From: Fidelibacterota bacterium
GTDB lineage: Bacteria; Fidelibacterota; Marinisomatia; SCGC-AAA003-L08; TS1B11
DNA: 35,550 bases
Reading direction: 5' to 3'
Assembly (NCBI GenBank): GCA_020354025.1
Contig: CP070638.1
Location: 2,982,372 to 3,017,921, forward strand
Translations under genes and position numbers: made by a program
Notes under the pieces: model-generated
The model's database searches: none
Seen by the model: the letters and a program-made list of their open reading frames with translations, nothing else
Told to the model about the DNA's origin: nothing
In this document: positions 15,840-24,550 of the stretch, piece after piece
How positions within the stretch are numbered: the stretch's first letter is position 1
Layout of the letters: each line of letters opens with the position of its first letter

Positions 15840-16691
15840 TTACCCTTGAGTTTGAAATGAGCGTCCGGCCCGATATGGCTCCGGGTCCAATTCCAGTGAC
15901 TCGATGAAAGCATACTTTGCGAGAATATCCCGGCGGACCTGTTTTAGAGTAGACTCTGGCAGAGACGGGCGGTCGGCGGCTGGAACTTCGATCAGCATGT
16001 GATCACCTTTCATGCGAGCCCGCACCACGCGGATGCCGGTCACTTCCTTCACTTTACCCTCGGCGAACTGCACCGCAGCGAGGCGCTCCGGCGTCACTCT
16101 GGTGCCGGTATAGAGTCTGCTGGAGAGGCAGGGCGAAGCTGGCAGGTCGGCGAAAGGCAGGTCCAGCGATTCGGCCAAGGCCCGGATATCGGACTTGTCC
16201 ATGCCGGCCTCGACGAACGGGTGCCTGATGCCGTGCTCGCGGGCGGCTTCCAGCCCGGGGCGATACTCGGAGAGGTCATCACAATTGGCACCGCTGAGAA
16301 CCGCCGCCGGGATGCTGCTGTCTTTCGCCAGCTCTTTAGCCAGGGGAATCAGGGCGGTATACAGGTTGCTCTTACAGAAATAACAGCGGTTCAGCGGATT
16401 GCTGAGATAGTTCTCATCGGCAAATTCAGCCGGTTCCACCACGCGCAGCTGCCAGCCTTCCCTGGCAGCATTCTCCCTCACCCGGCTGGTGTCCTCAGCC
16501 GGGACAGCGGGGCTGATGGCATGAGCGATAAAGCAGCCGTCGGGCAGGGTCCGATGGGCTACGGTGGCGAGGAGGAGGCTGTCGGTACCGCCGCTGCAGG
16601 CCACTACGCAGCTCCCCATTTCCTGCAGTGATGCCTTTAACTTATCAACCTTACTATCTATTGTTTCGGAAATTGGTAGCTCTCCCATCAT
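15840..16691 (-). CDS. larE: Pyridinium-3,5-bisthiocarboxylic acid mononucleotide synthase LarE
   Basis: 283 residues. LarE adenylates the pyridinium carboxylates and inserts sulfur. A PP-loop (SGGTDS, 33-38) binds ATP. Three cysteines stand out: C103 and C106 (NRCYFCKSN) and C188 (ASPCLSSR). LarE enzymes with a single cysteine sacrifice its sulfur. The three-cysteine type is proposed to carry a [4Fe-4S] cluster and so be reusable, and this protein looks like the cluster type. Two ATG codons are adjacent (16691 and 16688). It is the first gene of the lar unit, about 210 bases downstream of ilvE, with its own promoter candidate and a strong hairpin in the leader. Confidence 0.93.
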   Translation of the reverse strand: MMGELPISETIDSKVDKLKASLQEMGSCVVACSGGTDSLLLATVAHRTLPDGCFIAHAISPAVPAEDTSRVRENAAREGWQLRVVEPAEFADENYLSNPLNRCYFCKSNLYTALIPLAKELAKDSSIPAAVLSGANCDDLSEYRPGLEAAREHGIRHPFVEAGMDKSDIRALAESLDLPFADLPASPCLSSRLYTGTRVTPERLAAVQFAEGKVKEVTGIRVVRARMKGDHMLIEVPAADRPSLPESTLKQVRRDILAKYAFIESLELDPEPYRAGRSFQTQG

Positions 16692-16727
16692 TTCTCAGTC
16701 CAGCCGGTCCCGTAATCTACTTAATCC

Positions 16728-16766
16728 ATATGATGCCGGGTTCCACATACCTGCCCGGCATCATAT
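16728..16766 (-). repeat. Perfect 13-bp inverted repeat in the lar leader
   Basis: ATATGATGCCGGG (16728-16740) and CCCGGCATCATAT (16754-16766) are exact complements with a 13-base spacer. No T tract follows on the minus strand. It starts about 13 bases after the TAACTTTG box and ends 37 bases before larE, so it would fold in the 5' leader, or act as an operator, rather than as an ordinary terminator. Confidence 0.75.
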
Positions 16767-16778
16767 TATTGCAAGGGC

Positions 16779-16809
16779 CAAAGTTAGACGAACCTAGGCA
16801 GCAGTACAA
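16779..16809 (-). promoter_or_regulatory. Bacteroidota-type promoter for larEBC
   Basis: Minus strand: TTG (16809-16807), a 20-base spacer and TAACTTTG (16786-16779), an exact TAnnTTTG match. A dyad AACCGTT-TT-AACGGTT (16837-16822) lies just upstream and could be an operator or the end of the ilvE transcript. Confidence 0.5.
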
Positions 16810-16901
16810 TATTCCAATGGAAACCGTTAAAACGGTTCCTCGCTCTGCCTATATGTGGTTAGCCTAATACTTACGTCGTTAGTCGACTCGCCAGAACAAG
16901 T

Positions 16902-17822
16902 CTATACATAGGTAAGCCAGTGCTGGTATTCGGGGCGCTTACCCTGGACGATATCCAGATAAACGGCACGGAGCCACAGGGTGATTTCGCCAGGTTTCCC
17001 GTCGCCAATAGTATGGCCATCCAGTTCCCGAATGGGGGTTACTTCCGTAGCAGTACCGGTAAAGAAGGCTTCATCGGCCGTCAGGAGCTGGTCCGGGATC
17101 AGGTCGGTTATCTCCAAGGGGATGTCCAGATCCTCCGATAGCTTGATGATAGTATCCCGAGTTATTCCCATAAGGATGGAGGCCTCTTTATTGTTGGTAT
17201 AGAGCCTGCCATCCTTCACGATGAACAGATTCTGGCCCGAACCCTCGGCGATATTGCCCTCCGAGTTTAGCAGGAGGGCCTCGTCAAAGCCCCGTTTGCG
17301 GGCTTCAATAACGGCCAGCAGCGAATTCAGGTACTGGCCACTGCCCTTGGCCGTAGTGGGAAAGCTGGACCAGTGAAACTTCTTCCACGGTGAGACGGTA
17401 ATGCGCACACCTTTGGTGATGCCCTCATCGCCCAGATAGGCACCCCAGTCGAAGCAGGCGATAGCCACCCGGATGGGGCAGTTGTTGGGGTGTACACCAA
17501 GGGAGTCGTAGCCATAGAAGACAATGGGGCGGATATATCCGCTTTCCAGTTTATTGGCTTTCACTACTTCGACGGACGCGTTGACGAGTTCGTCTACGGT
17601 GTAGGGGACCTGCATGCCGTAAGAGTCGGCGGAATCGGCCATGCGCTGCATGTGGTCTTCCAGGCGGAAGATAGCCGGTCCGTCGGGTGTGTGATAGCAT
17701 TTGATGCCCTCGAAGACTCCGCTGCCGTAATGGAGGACATGCGACATGACATGGGTGGTGCCCTCCGACCAAGGCAAGAGAGAGCCATCCATCCACATGA
17801 TAGAAGCGTGTGTCGGTGCCAT
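16902..17822 (-). CDS. ilvE: Branched-chain amino acid aminotransferase
   Basis: 306 residues, fold-type IV PLP enzyme. It transaminates the 2-oxo acids made by this operon to valine, leucine and isoleucine with glutamate as donor. The PLP lysine is K159 (PTTAKGSGQYLNS), at the same place as in E. coli IlvE. GNIAEGSGQNLFIV binds cofactor phosphate. HVLHYGSGVFEGIK and SGYIRPIVFYG are family motifs. It is the last gene of the branched-chain block, 25 bases after cimA. Confidence 0.96.
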   Translation of the reverse strand: MAPTHASIMWMDGSLLPWSEGTTHVMSHVLHYGSGVFEGIKCYHTPDGPAIFRLEDHMQRMADSADSYGMQVPYTVDELVNASVEVVKANKLESGYIRPIVFYGYDSLGVHPNNCPIRVAIACFDWGAYLGDEGITKGVRITVSPWKKFHWSSFPTTAKGSGQYLNSLLAVIEARKRGFDEALLLNSEGNIAEGSGQNLFIVKDGRLYTNNKEASILMGITRDTIIKLSEDLDIPLEITDLIPDQLLTADEAFFTGTATEVTPIRELDGHTIGDGKPGEITLWLRAVYLDIVQGKRPEYQHWLTYV

Positions 17823-17847
17823 TATTAGATATCCTTGTTTAAAGCGC

Positions 17848-19440
17848 TTACTGTAATGTGTTTTCGGCAGGCGCGATGGCCGCCGACTTGAAGAGTTTAT
17901 AGTTCAGGCTGTCCCGCAGTGCCTGCCAGCTGGCTTCGATGATGTTTTCCGATACGCCCACCGTAGACCAGCTATCTTTGCCGTCGCTGGTCTCAATAAG
18001 GACGCGGACCTTGGCACTGGTGCCGTGTTTCTGATCCAGTACCCGCACCTTATAGTCGACCAGCCTGACCTCGGAGATCTCGGGATAGAAGCGAGTCAGA
18101 GCTTTACGCAGGGCGTTATCCAGCGCATTAACAGGCCCGGTCCCTTCGGCGGCGGTATGTTCGGATTCGCCGCCTACGTTCACCTTCATGACCGCCTCGG
18201 AGTAATTGTGCCCTTCCTTGTCGTAGCGGACGTAGACCCGGGATTCGACGATGCGGAAATAGGGTGCGAACTCACCGGTATGCCGCCGCAGCAGGAGCTC
18301 GAATGAGGCCTCGGCGCCATCGTACTGGTATCCTTCGTATTCGAGGGCCTTCACCTGCTTCACGATCTCCCGGGCCTGTCCCTTGCGCCCGTTAGCGTCG
18401 AGATCGATGCCCAGTTCCCTGGCCTTGTATTTGATATTACTTTGGCCGGACAGATCCGATACCAACACATGCCGGCTGCTGCCAACCGCCTCCGGTTCAA
18501 CGTGCTCATACATGGCCGGGTCTTTTATTACGGCGCTGACGTGGATGCCTCCTTTATGGGTGAAGGCCGATTTGCCCACGAAAGGTGCGCGGCTGTCAGG
18601 GGCCAGGTTCATGATTTCGGCGACGCTCCGGGAGAGTTCGGTCAATCGTGCCAGGTCGATATCGTGCCGGAGTTCCAGGCCGAGTTTCAGCAGCAGGTTC
18701 GGGATAATGCTGCACAGGTTGGCGTTGCCGCAGCGCTCGCCCACACCGTTGATGGTGCCCTGCACGTGCGTGACTCCCTCTTCAACGGCTGCCAGGGTGT
18801 TTGCCACGGCCAGATCGCCGTCGTTATGGGCATGGATACCCAAGGAGGCCGATACCTGCGGTCGTATTTCGCGGACGATGGCGGCCACTTCGCTGGGACG
18901 GCAGCCGCCGTTGGTATCGCACAGAACGAGGGTATCGGCACCGGCGGTTTCGGCGGCCTTGACCATGGCCAGGGCGAAGGCGGGATCGTCCTTATAGCCG
19001 TCGAAGAAATGCTCGGCGTCGAAAATCACCCGGCGTCCATGCTCCCTCAGGTGGGCTACGGACTCGTGGATAATAGTCTCGTTTTCGTCACCATCCAGTC
19101 CCAGGCCAACCTGGGCGTGTAATCTCCAGGTTTTACCAAATAGGGTTACTATCGGGGTCTCCGCTTTCAGCAGGGCCTGAAGGTTCGGGTCGGAGGCCGT
19201 GGTATCCGGCCGGCGGGCGGTAGAGCCGAACGCACACACCTGGGTATTGTGAAGCTGCAGGTCCTTAACCTTCAGGAAAAAGGCCTCATCCCGGGGGTTG
19301 CTCCCAGGCCAACCGCCTTCGATGATGTCAATGCCGAAGTCGTCCAGGGCCTGGGTGATGTGCAGTTTGTCGGAAACGGAGAGGTTGATGCCCTCGGCCT
19401 GGGTGCCATCCCGCAGGGTTGTATCGAATAGTTCCACCAT
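17848..19440 (-). CDS. cimA: (R)-citramalate synthase
   Basis: 530 residues of the DRE-TIM metallolyase family, CimA branch. It condenses pyruvate and acetyl-CoA to citramalate, which LeuC/LeuD convert onward to 2-oxobutanoate for isoleucine without threonine deaminase. Seen: [18 protein letters not shown] (catalytic Arg and metal Asp), IHAHNDGDLAVANTLAAVEEGVTHVQGTINGVGERCGNANL (metal HxH-type site), and a C-terminal regulatory domain (about 400-520). The LRDGTQAEG form and the long C-terminus separate it from LeuA at 21265. Its ATG shares one base with the leuD stop (TGATG), so the two are coupled. Isoleucine feedback through the C-terminal domain is expected from the family. Confidence 0.92.
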   Translation of the reverse strand: MVELFDTTLRDGTQAEGINLSVSDKLHITQALDDFGIDIIEGGWPGSNPRDEAFFLKVKDLQLHNTQVCAFGSTARRPDTTASDPNLQALLKAETPIVTLFGKTWRLHAQVGLGLDGDENETIIHESVAHLREHGRRVIFDAEHFFDGYKDDPAFALAMVKAAETAGADTLVLCDTNGGCRPSEVAAIVREIRPQVSASLGIHAHNDGDLAVANTLAAVEEGVTHVQGTINGVGERCGNANLCSIIPNLLLKLGLELRHDIDLARLTELSRSVAEIMNLAPDSRAPFVGKSAFTHKGGIHVSAVIKDPAMYEHVEPEAVGSSRHVLVSDLSGQSNIKYKARELGIDLDANGRKGQAREIVKQVKALEYEGYQYDGAEASFELLLRRHTGEFAPYFRIVESRVYVRYDKEGHNYSEAVMKVNVGGESEHTAAEGTGPVNALDNALRKALTRFYPEISEVRLVDYKVRVLDQKHGTSAKVRVLIETSDGKDSWSTVGVSENIIEASWQALRDSLNYKLFKSAAIAPAENTLQ

Positions 19441-19946
19441 CAGCCTGAAATCCTTTCTCCGGTTTGTTGGCGGGTAATATAGTTCAGCAGTCCCCCGGCT
19501 GATACGATAGCCTGGATCATGGAGGTGAAGGGAGGGAAGGTATAAACCTCATCTTTGGTGATGTTAGTCACCTTGCCACCGGTCATGTCGATCTCGAGCT
19601 GATCACCGCTGTTCACCTTACGGCTGATACCGGGGATTTCGATGGCATAGAAGCCGTTACTGATGGCGTTGCGGTAGAAGATACGGGCGAAGGAATCGGC
19701 CATCACGGCCCGCACGCCAGCGCCCCGCAAGGCCCAGACGGCGTGCTCCCGGCTGGAGCCGCAGCCAAAGTCCTCGCCGGCCACGATGAAGTCTCCCTCC
19801 TTGACCTTATCCACAAAATCACCGTCGATGTCTTCCATGGCATGCCGGGCGAGGGTGGCCTCATCGTGGATATTCAAATACCGGGCCGGGATGATCTCGT
19901 CGGTGTTGATATGGCTGCGTTGAAAAAGGTGTACGGTTCCCCGCAT
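19440..19946 (-). CDS. leuD: 3-isopropylmalate/citramalate dehydratase small subunit
   Basis: 168 residues. It forms the swivel subunit that pairs with LeuC. NTDEIIPARYL and GEDFGCGSSREHAVWAL are the family's substrate-recognition motifs. The length fits the short, type 2 LeuD found with HacA-like LeuC proteins, which commonly serve both leucine and citramalate routes. It lies 12 bases after leuC and one-base-overlaps cimA, matching a dual role. Confidence 0.95.
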   Translation of the reverse strand: MRGTVHLFQRSHINTDEIIPARYLNIHDEATLARHAMEDIDGDFVDKVKEGDFIVAGEDFGCGSSREHAVWALRGAGVRAVMADSFARIFYRNAISNGFYAIEIPGISRKVNSGDQLEIDMTGGKVTNITKDEVYTFPPFTSMIQAIVSAGGLLNYITRQQTGERISG

Positions 19947-19958
19947 CAGGACTCTCTC

Positions 19959-21233
19959 CTATAAGTAGTCTCTCGGATCGGTTATGGTGCCATTGACGGC
20001 CGTAGCCGCCGCCGTTGCCGGGCTGGCCAGATAAACCTTGGAGTCCGGGTCTCCCATGCGGCCCGTGAAGTTCCGGTTGGTGGTGGAGACGCAGACCTCA
20101 CCGGCTGCCAGTACCCCCATATGCCCCCCGAGGCAGGCGCCGCAGGTGGGGGTGGAAATCACGCAACCCGCCTCATAGAAAATGTCGAAGAGACCCTCGT
20201 CAAGGGCCCGCTTCCACGTCGTCGTAGTGGATGGAATGATAATAGTGCGGGTTCCGTCAGCCACCTTGCGATCCTTCAAGATAGCAGCGGCGATACGCAG
20301 GTCCTCGATACGGCCGTTAGTACACGAGGCGATATAGACCTGATCCACTTTCACCCGCTCTTCATCGGTAAGGGAAGATACGGTACGGCCATTGGAAGGC
20401 AGTCCGGGCAAGGCCACGACAGGCTCCAACCGGGAGACATCTATGGTCAGCTCGTCGGCATAGGTTGCGTCATCGTCCGGCAGGTGAACGGTCCAATCGG
20501 TCTGCCTGGCCCTACCCTCCAGGTACTCGAGGGTGATATCATCCGCGGCCATGACGGCGCATTTGGCTCCGGCCTCGATGGCCATGTTGGTAATGGTCAT
20601 GCGGGCCTCCATTGACATATCCTGCAGAGCCGGGCCGTGATATTCCAGGGCCTGGTAGCGGGCACCGTCCACCCCAATGCGGTGGATCAGCTCCAGGACG
20701 ACGTCCTTGCTATAGACTCCGGCAGGCAACCGACCCGCCAAGGTGACCTTGATGGTCTCGGGAACCCTGAACCACAGCTCGCCGGTATACAAGACCGCCG
20801 CCAGGTCAGTGGAGCCGATCCCGGTTGAAAACGTGCCAAAGGCTCCGTAGGTACAGGTATGGGAATCGCCGCCTACCACCGTCTGACCGGGAACGATGTG
20901 ACCCTGCTCTGGGAGCAGGGCATGACAAATCCCATGACGCCCCAGCTCGTAATAATGTTCAAGCTTATTATCAGCTACCCAATTCCGGATGGTTCGGGCC
21001 AGCTCCGCGCTTTTAATATCCTTATTAGGGACGAAGTGGTCCGGCGTTACCACTACTCTGTCAGGATCGAAGATCGTCTTGAGCCCGTGCTCCTCCAGCA
21101 TTTTTATGGCCGGTGGAGTAGTGACCTCATGGCACATGACCAGGTCGATCCCGGCCTGGATAATATTGCCGGGGATGACCTGGCCATCGATGCAGTGGTC
21201 AGCCAGAATTTTTTCAGTTAATGTGTTTCCCAT
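19959..21233 (-). CDS. leuC: 3-isopropylmalate/citramalate dehydratase large subunit
   Basis: 424 residues, aconitase family, type 2 (HacA-like) length rather than the about 465 of E. coli LeuC. The [4Fe-4S] ligands are in ASCTNGR and in [11 protein letters not shown], both intact. [25 protein letters not shown] is the substrate-site signature. Together with LeuD it isomerises 2-isopropylmalate to 3-isopropylmalate and is likely also to act on citramalate. It starts 31 bases after leuA. Confidence 0.96.
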   Translation of the reverse strand: MGNTLTEKILADHCIDGQVIPGNIIQAGIDLVMCHEVTTPPAIKMLEEHGLKTIFDPDRVVVTPDHFVPNKDIKSAELARTIRNWVADNKLEHYYELGRHGICHALLPEQGHIVPGQTVVGGDSHTCTYGAFGTFSTGIGSTDLAAVLYTGELWFRVPETIKVTLAGRLPAGVYSKDVVLELIHRIGVDGARYQALEYHGPALQDMSMEARMTITNMAIEAGAKCAVMAADDITLEYLEGRARQTDWTVHLPDDDATYADELTIDVSRLEPVVALPGLPSNGRTVSSLTDEERVKVDQVYIASCTNGRIEDLRIAAAILKDRKVADGTRTIIIPSTTTTWKRALDEGLFDIFYEAGCVISTPTCGACLGGHMGVLAAGEVCVSTTNRNFTGRMGDPDSKVYLASPATAAATAVNGTITDPRDYL

Positions 21234-21264
21234 GTTACGTAGTTTTCTCTCAAGGCGACGGTTA

Positions 21265-22830
21265 TTACGGGGCGGATTTCAGGTTCTCTTCCGGTCCATC
21301 GGCAGCCGCCCGGGCTTCGTTGAGTGCGTTCAAGTAGGCCTTTACGCTGGCTTCGATGATGTCGGTGGAAACGCCTCGACCGGTAAAGGGCTGTCCTTTC
21401 TCGCGAATCTGAACGATAACCTCTCCGAGGGCTTCCCGCCCGGCCGTCACCGAGCGCACCTGATAAGACTCCATATTGGTGTCGTGATCGAGAGCCCGAT
21501 CAATGGCCTTGAAGCAGGCGTCAACCGGGCCGTCACCGTTTGCCGATTCCCGGATATCCTTTTCTTCCACCTTCAGGGTGATAGTGGCGGTGGCGGGAGT
21601 AGTGGTACCAGCGCTGACATGGAAGGAGTCCAATTCATAGTGATCCTGATGCCGGAAGATCTCATCCCCCATGAGGGCTCGCAGGTCATCGTCAAAGACC
21701 TCCTTTTTCTTGTCGGCCAGTTTTAGGAACATATGGTAAACCTGGCCCAGCTCTTCCTCACTCAGATGGTAGCCCAAGGCTTTCATCCGGGCGGCCAGGC
21801 CGTGCCGGCCGGAGTGCCGTCCCAGAATGATCCGGGTCTGAGACAGGCCTATCGATTCCGGGGTCATGATCTCGTAAGTGCGTTTGTCCTTGAGGACACC
21901 GTCCTGGTGGATGCCCGCCTCGTGGGAGAAAGCGTTATCACCTACAACGGCCTTGTTGGGCTGCACTATCAGGCCGGTAAAGGCTGAGACCATTTTGCTG
22001 GTGTTAATGATCTCTTGGAAGCATATATCGGTATGGAAGTCCCAGTACTCACCGCGTACCTTGAGCGCCATTACGATTTCTTCGAGGGAGGCGTTGCCGG
22101 CCCGCTCACCGATGCCGTTTATGGTGCACTCAACCTGCCGGGCGCCGTTCTGCAGGGCGACCAAGGAATTGGCTACGGCCAGTCCCAGATCATTATGACA
22201 GTGCGCGCTGATCACGGCCTGATCGATGTTGGGCACCCGCTGCCGCAGCTCGGTGATTATGGTCCCGAATTCGGCCGGCATAGTATACCCGGTAGTATCG
22301 GGGATGTTCACCGTGGTGGCTCCGGCGTCGATAGCTGCTTCGACAACCTCCGCCAGGTAGTTGATATCGGTACGGCCGGCGTCTTCGGGGGAGAACTCCA
22401 CATCGTCCGTGAAGGTCTTGGCATAGGTCACAGCGTCCCGAGCCATCTTAAGGATGGAAATCCTTTTCTCCTTAATGGTCTTGCCGTACCGCGCGTCCCG
22501 GAACTTCTCTCCGATATGGATATCGGAAGTACCGATAAAGGTGTGAATCCTGGAAGAGTCGGCTTTTTTCAATGCATCGCTGGCTGCCTTGATATCGGGT
22601 TCTACTGCCCGTGCCAGAGCGGCTACGGTCACGTCCACACTATCAGTGATACGCTCCACTGCCTCGAACTGGATTGGGGAGGAGACGGGAAATCCGGCCT
22701 CGATGACATCCACTTTCAGCTGTGCCAGCTGGCGGGCGATCTCTACTTTCTCCGGGACATTCAGTGATGCCCCCGGCGACTGCTCCCCGTCGCGCAAGGT
22801 GGTATCAAAGATGACGATTTTCTCACTCAT
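21265..22830 (-). CDS. leuA: 2-isopropylmalate synthase
   Basis: 521 residues. It commits 2-oxoisovalerate to leucine by adding acetyl-CoA. The catalytic barrel has [61 protein letters not shown] and [14 protein letters not shown]. The C-terminal LeuA allosteric domain (about 390-510) is complete, so leucine feedback inhibition is expected. It differs from cimA in the GEQSPGAS loop. A 120-base gap separates it from ilvC; a small open frame fills that gap. Confidence 0.96.
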   Translation of the reverse strand: MSEKIVIFDTTLRDGEQSPGASLNVPEKVEIARQLAQLKVDVIEAGFPVSSPIQFEAVERITDSVDVTVAALARAVEPDIKAASDALKKADSSRIHTFIGTSDIHIGEKFRDARYGKTIKEKRISILKMARDAVTYAKTFTDDVEFSPEDAGRTDINYLAEVVEAAIDAGATTVNIPDTTGYTMPAEFGTIITELRQRVPNIDQAVISAHCHNDLGLAVANSLVALQNGARQVECTINGIGERAGNASLEEIVMALKVRGEYWDFHTDICFQEIINTSKMVSAFTGLIVQPNKAVVGDNAFSHEAGIHQDGVLKDKRTYEIMTPESIGLSQTRIILGRHSGRHGLAARMKALGYHLSEEELGQVYHMFLKLADKKKEVFDDDLRALMGDEIFRHQDHYELDSFHVSAGTTTPATATITLKVEEKDIRESANGDGPVDACFKAIDRALDHDTNMESYQVRSVTAGREALGEVIVQIREKGQPFTGRGVSTDIIEASVKAYLNALNEARAAADGPEENLKSAP

Positions 22831-22954
22831 GGTATATTTTCCATTCGCTTATGCAGTTAGTGCCGACAGGCTTTCTGTCCAGTAGGCCCCGTTTGAAGTC
22901 CTCATGGCCGAGTTCTGCATCAGGCCTTGGGTGGATGGGCTTTAATGCACTCAT
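22823..22954 (-). CDS. Candidate 43-residue protein between ilvC and leuA
   Basis: An open frame starts with an ATG that overlaps the ilvC stop as ATGA and ends 8 bases inside leuA. The product ([20 protein letters not shown]..., ending KIYHE) is charged, without a signal or membrane segment, and I do not recognise it. The overlaps at both ends are what a coupled gene would show, and GAGG lies about 12 bases upstream. It has no run of leucine codons, so a leu leader peptide is unlikely. It may still be chance. Confidence 0.3.
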   Translation of the reverse strand: MSALKPIHPRPDAELGHEDFKRGLLDRKPVGTNCISEWKIYHE

Positions 22955-23967
22955 GCAGATTGTTTAGCCTCAGCGCCGCCCGTGAGCCAGTCCATCATCC
23001 GGCGGAGCTCCACGCCTACTTTTTCAATGGGGTGGGCTTTCACCTCGCTGCGCAGTTTTTCCATAACCGGCTGACCCTTGGAGTTCTCCTCGATCCATTC
23101 CCTGGCGAAATCGCCGTTCTGTACTTCCTTCAGGATCTTCTTCATTTCGGCCCGGGTCTGATCAGTAATGATCCGGCTGCCCCGGGACATGCCGCCATAC
23201 TCAGCCGTGTCGCTGACCGAGTAATTCATCCGGCTCAGCCCGCCTTCGTAATACAGGTCCACTATGAGCTTCAATTCGTGCAGGCACTCGAAATAGGCCA
23301 GCTCCGGCGGATAGCCGGCTTCGGTAAGGGTCTCGAATCCGGCTTTGATAAGCTCCGCAGAACCGCCACACAGCACCGCCTGCTCGCCGAACAGGTCCGT
23401 TTCGGTCTCATCCTTAAAGGTGGTCTCGATCACGCCAGCGCGGGTGCCGCCGATTCCTTTGGCCCAGGCCAGAGCCAGGTCCCTGGTCTGCCCGGAGGGA
23501 TCCTGGTAAACGGCGATAAGGCAGGGGACACCGGTGCCGTTCTGAAAAGTACGCCGGACCAGGTGTCCCGGGCCCTTGGGAGCGATCATCATGACGTTTA
23601 CGTCTTCAGGGGGGACGATCTGGTCGTAGTGTATATTGAATCCGTGGGCGAAGGCCAGAGTGTCGCCGGACTGCAGATTGGGGGCGATCTCGTTTTCGTA
23701 GACGGTGCGCTGGTGCTGATCCGGTACGAGTATCATGATCACCTCGGACCAGGCGCACGCCTCAGAGATGGTCTTTACGTCCATGCCGTCGCCTTCCGCC
23801 TGTTCCGTGAAAGGATCCCCGGGTCTCAATCCCACACAGAGGTTCATCCCGCTGTCCCGCAGGTTCAGGGCATGGGCGTGTCCCTGGCTGCCGTAGCCCA
23901 GGACAGCGATTTTCCTGTCTTTCAGGACGGATAAATCGGCGTCGTTGTCATAATACATATTGACCAT
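22951..23967 (-). CDS. ilvC: Ketol-acid reductoisomerase, class I
   Basis: 338 residues. It isomerises and reduces acetolactate and acetohydroxybutyrate with Mg2+ and NAD(P)H. The Rossmann motif [19 protein letters not shown] (22-40) is intact. The knotted C-terminal domain has the metal site [21 protein letters not shown] and the downstream [19 protein letters not shown]. In the cofactor-specificity loop [13 protein letters not shown], Arg48 is kept, but the two serines that usually grip the NADPH phosphate (positions 51 and 53) are Asp51 and Phe53, which hints at NADH use. It lies 13 bases after ilvN. Confidence 0.96.
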   Translation of the reverse strand: MVNMYYDNDADLSVLKDRKIAVLGYGSQGHAHALNLRDSGMNLCVGLRPGDPFTEQAEGDGMDVKTISEACAWSEVIMILVPDQHQRTVYENEIAPNLQSGDTLAFAHGFNIHYDQIVPPEDVNVMMIAPKGPGHLVRRTFQNGTGVPCLIAVYQDPSGQTRDLALAWAKGIGGTRAGVIETTFKDETETDLFGEQAVLCGGSAELIKAGFETLTEAGYPPELAYFECLHELKLIVDLYYEGGLSRMNYSVSDTAEYGGMSRGSRIITDQTRAEMKKILKEVQNGDFAREWIEENSKGQPVMEKLRSEVKAHPIEKVGVELRRMMDWLTGGAEAKQSA

Positions 23968-23980
23968 GTTGGCCCTCCCT

Positions 23981-24532
23981 CTAGTTCGCTTCGTTCACTG
24001 TTGTATTGGATGTGCTGGTATCACTATCAGGCCCATTGCCGTTGGTAGGCTTGTCCGCACCCCTGGTGAGCGCCACTTTCCCAGCCCGCATGATTTCGAT
24101 TATCCCGAACTGTTCCAGCACTTCGATGATGGAATCTATCTTATCCGGTTCGCCGGTGACCTCGATGATGAGGGACTGCTTGCCCACGTCCACTATCCGT
24201 GCCCGATACATGTCGGCCAGGTTTCTCACCTCACCCCGGGTGGAACTGTCGGCCTTGACTTTGATCAGGGCGTGTTCGCGGATGACACACGGTTGGTCGG
24301 TAACATCTACCACGTCGATAACGTTCACCATCTTGAGTAGATTCTGGCGGATTATGTTACGCCTCAGGTGCTCCTCTTCATCGGTGGCGATGGTCAGCCG
24401 GCTGGCTCCGGGAATCTCACTGTGGCCAACCACCAGGCTTTCGATATTATAATTCCGGCGCCGAAACAGGCTGGCAATGCGGTTAAGAACGCCGGGCTTG
24501 TCTTCGACGAGTGCAACGAGTATCTGTTTCAT
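23981..24532 (-). CDS. ilvN: Acetolactate synthase small (regulatory) subunit
   Basis: 183 residues. An N-terminal ACT domain ([33 protein letters not shown]) binds valine and feeds back on IlvB. The second half (about 80-160) is the conserved small-subunit C-terminal domain ([37 protein letters not shown]). A Ser/Thr/Asn-rich tail of about 25 residues is an addition without a known role. It is 18 bases from ilvB and 13 from ilvC. The symbol ilvH would do as well. Confidence 0.95.
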   Translation of the reverse strand: MKQILVALVEDKPGVLNRIASLFRRRNYNIESLVVGHSEIPGASRLTIATDEEEHLRRNIIRQNLLKMVNVIDVVDVTDQPCVIREHALIKVKADSSTRGEVRNLADMYRARIVDVGKQSLIIEVTGEPDKIDSIIEVLEQFGIIEIMRAGKVALTRGADKPTNGNGPDSDTSTSNTTVNEAN

Positions 24533-24550
24533 GGCATCAGCTCCAGTTTT

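Noticed and set aside
22840-22900. An 18-codon frame just ahead of leuA as a leu leader peptide
   Set aside because: It has only two Leu codons and no competing stems; no case for attenuation.
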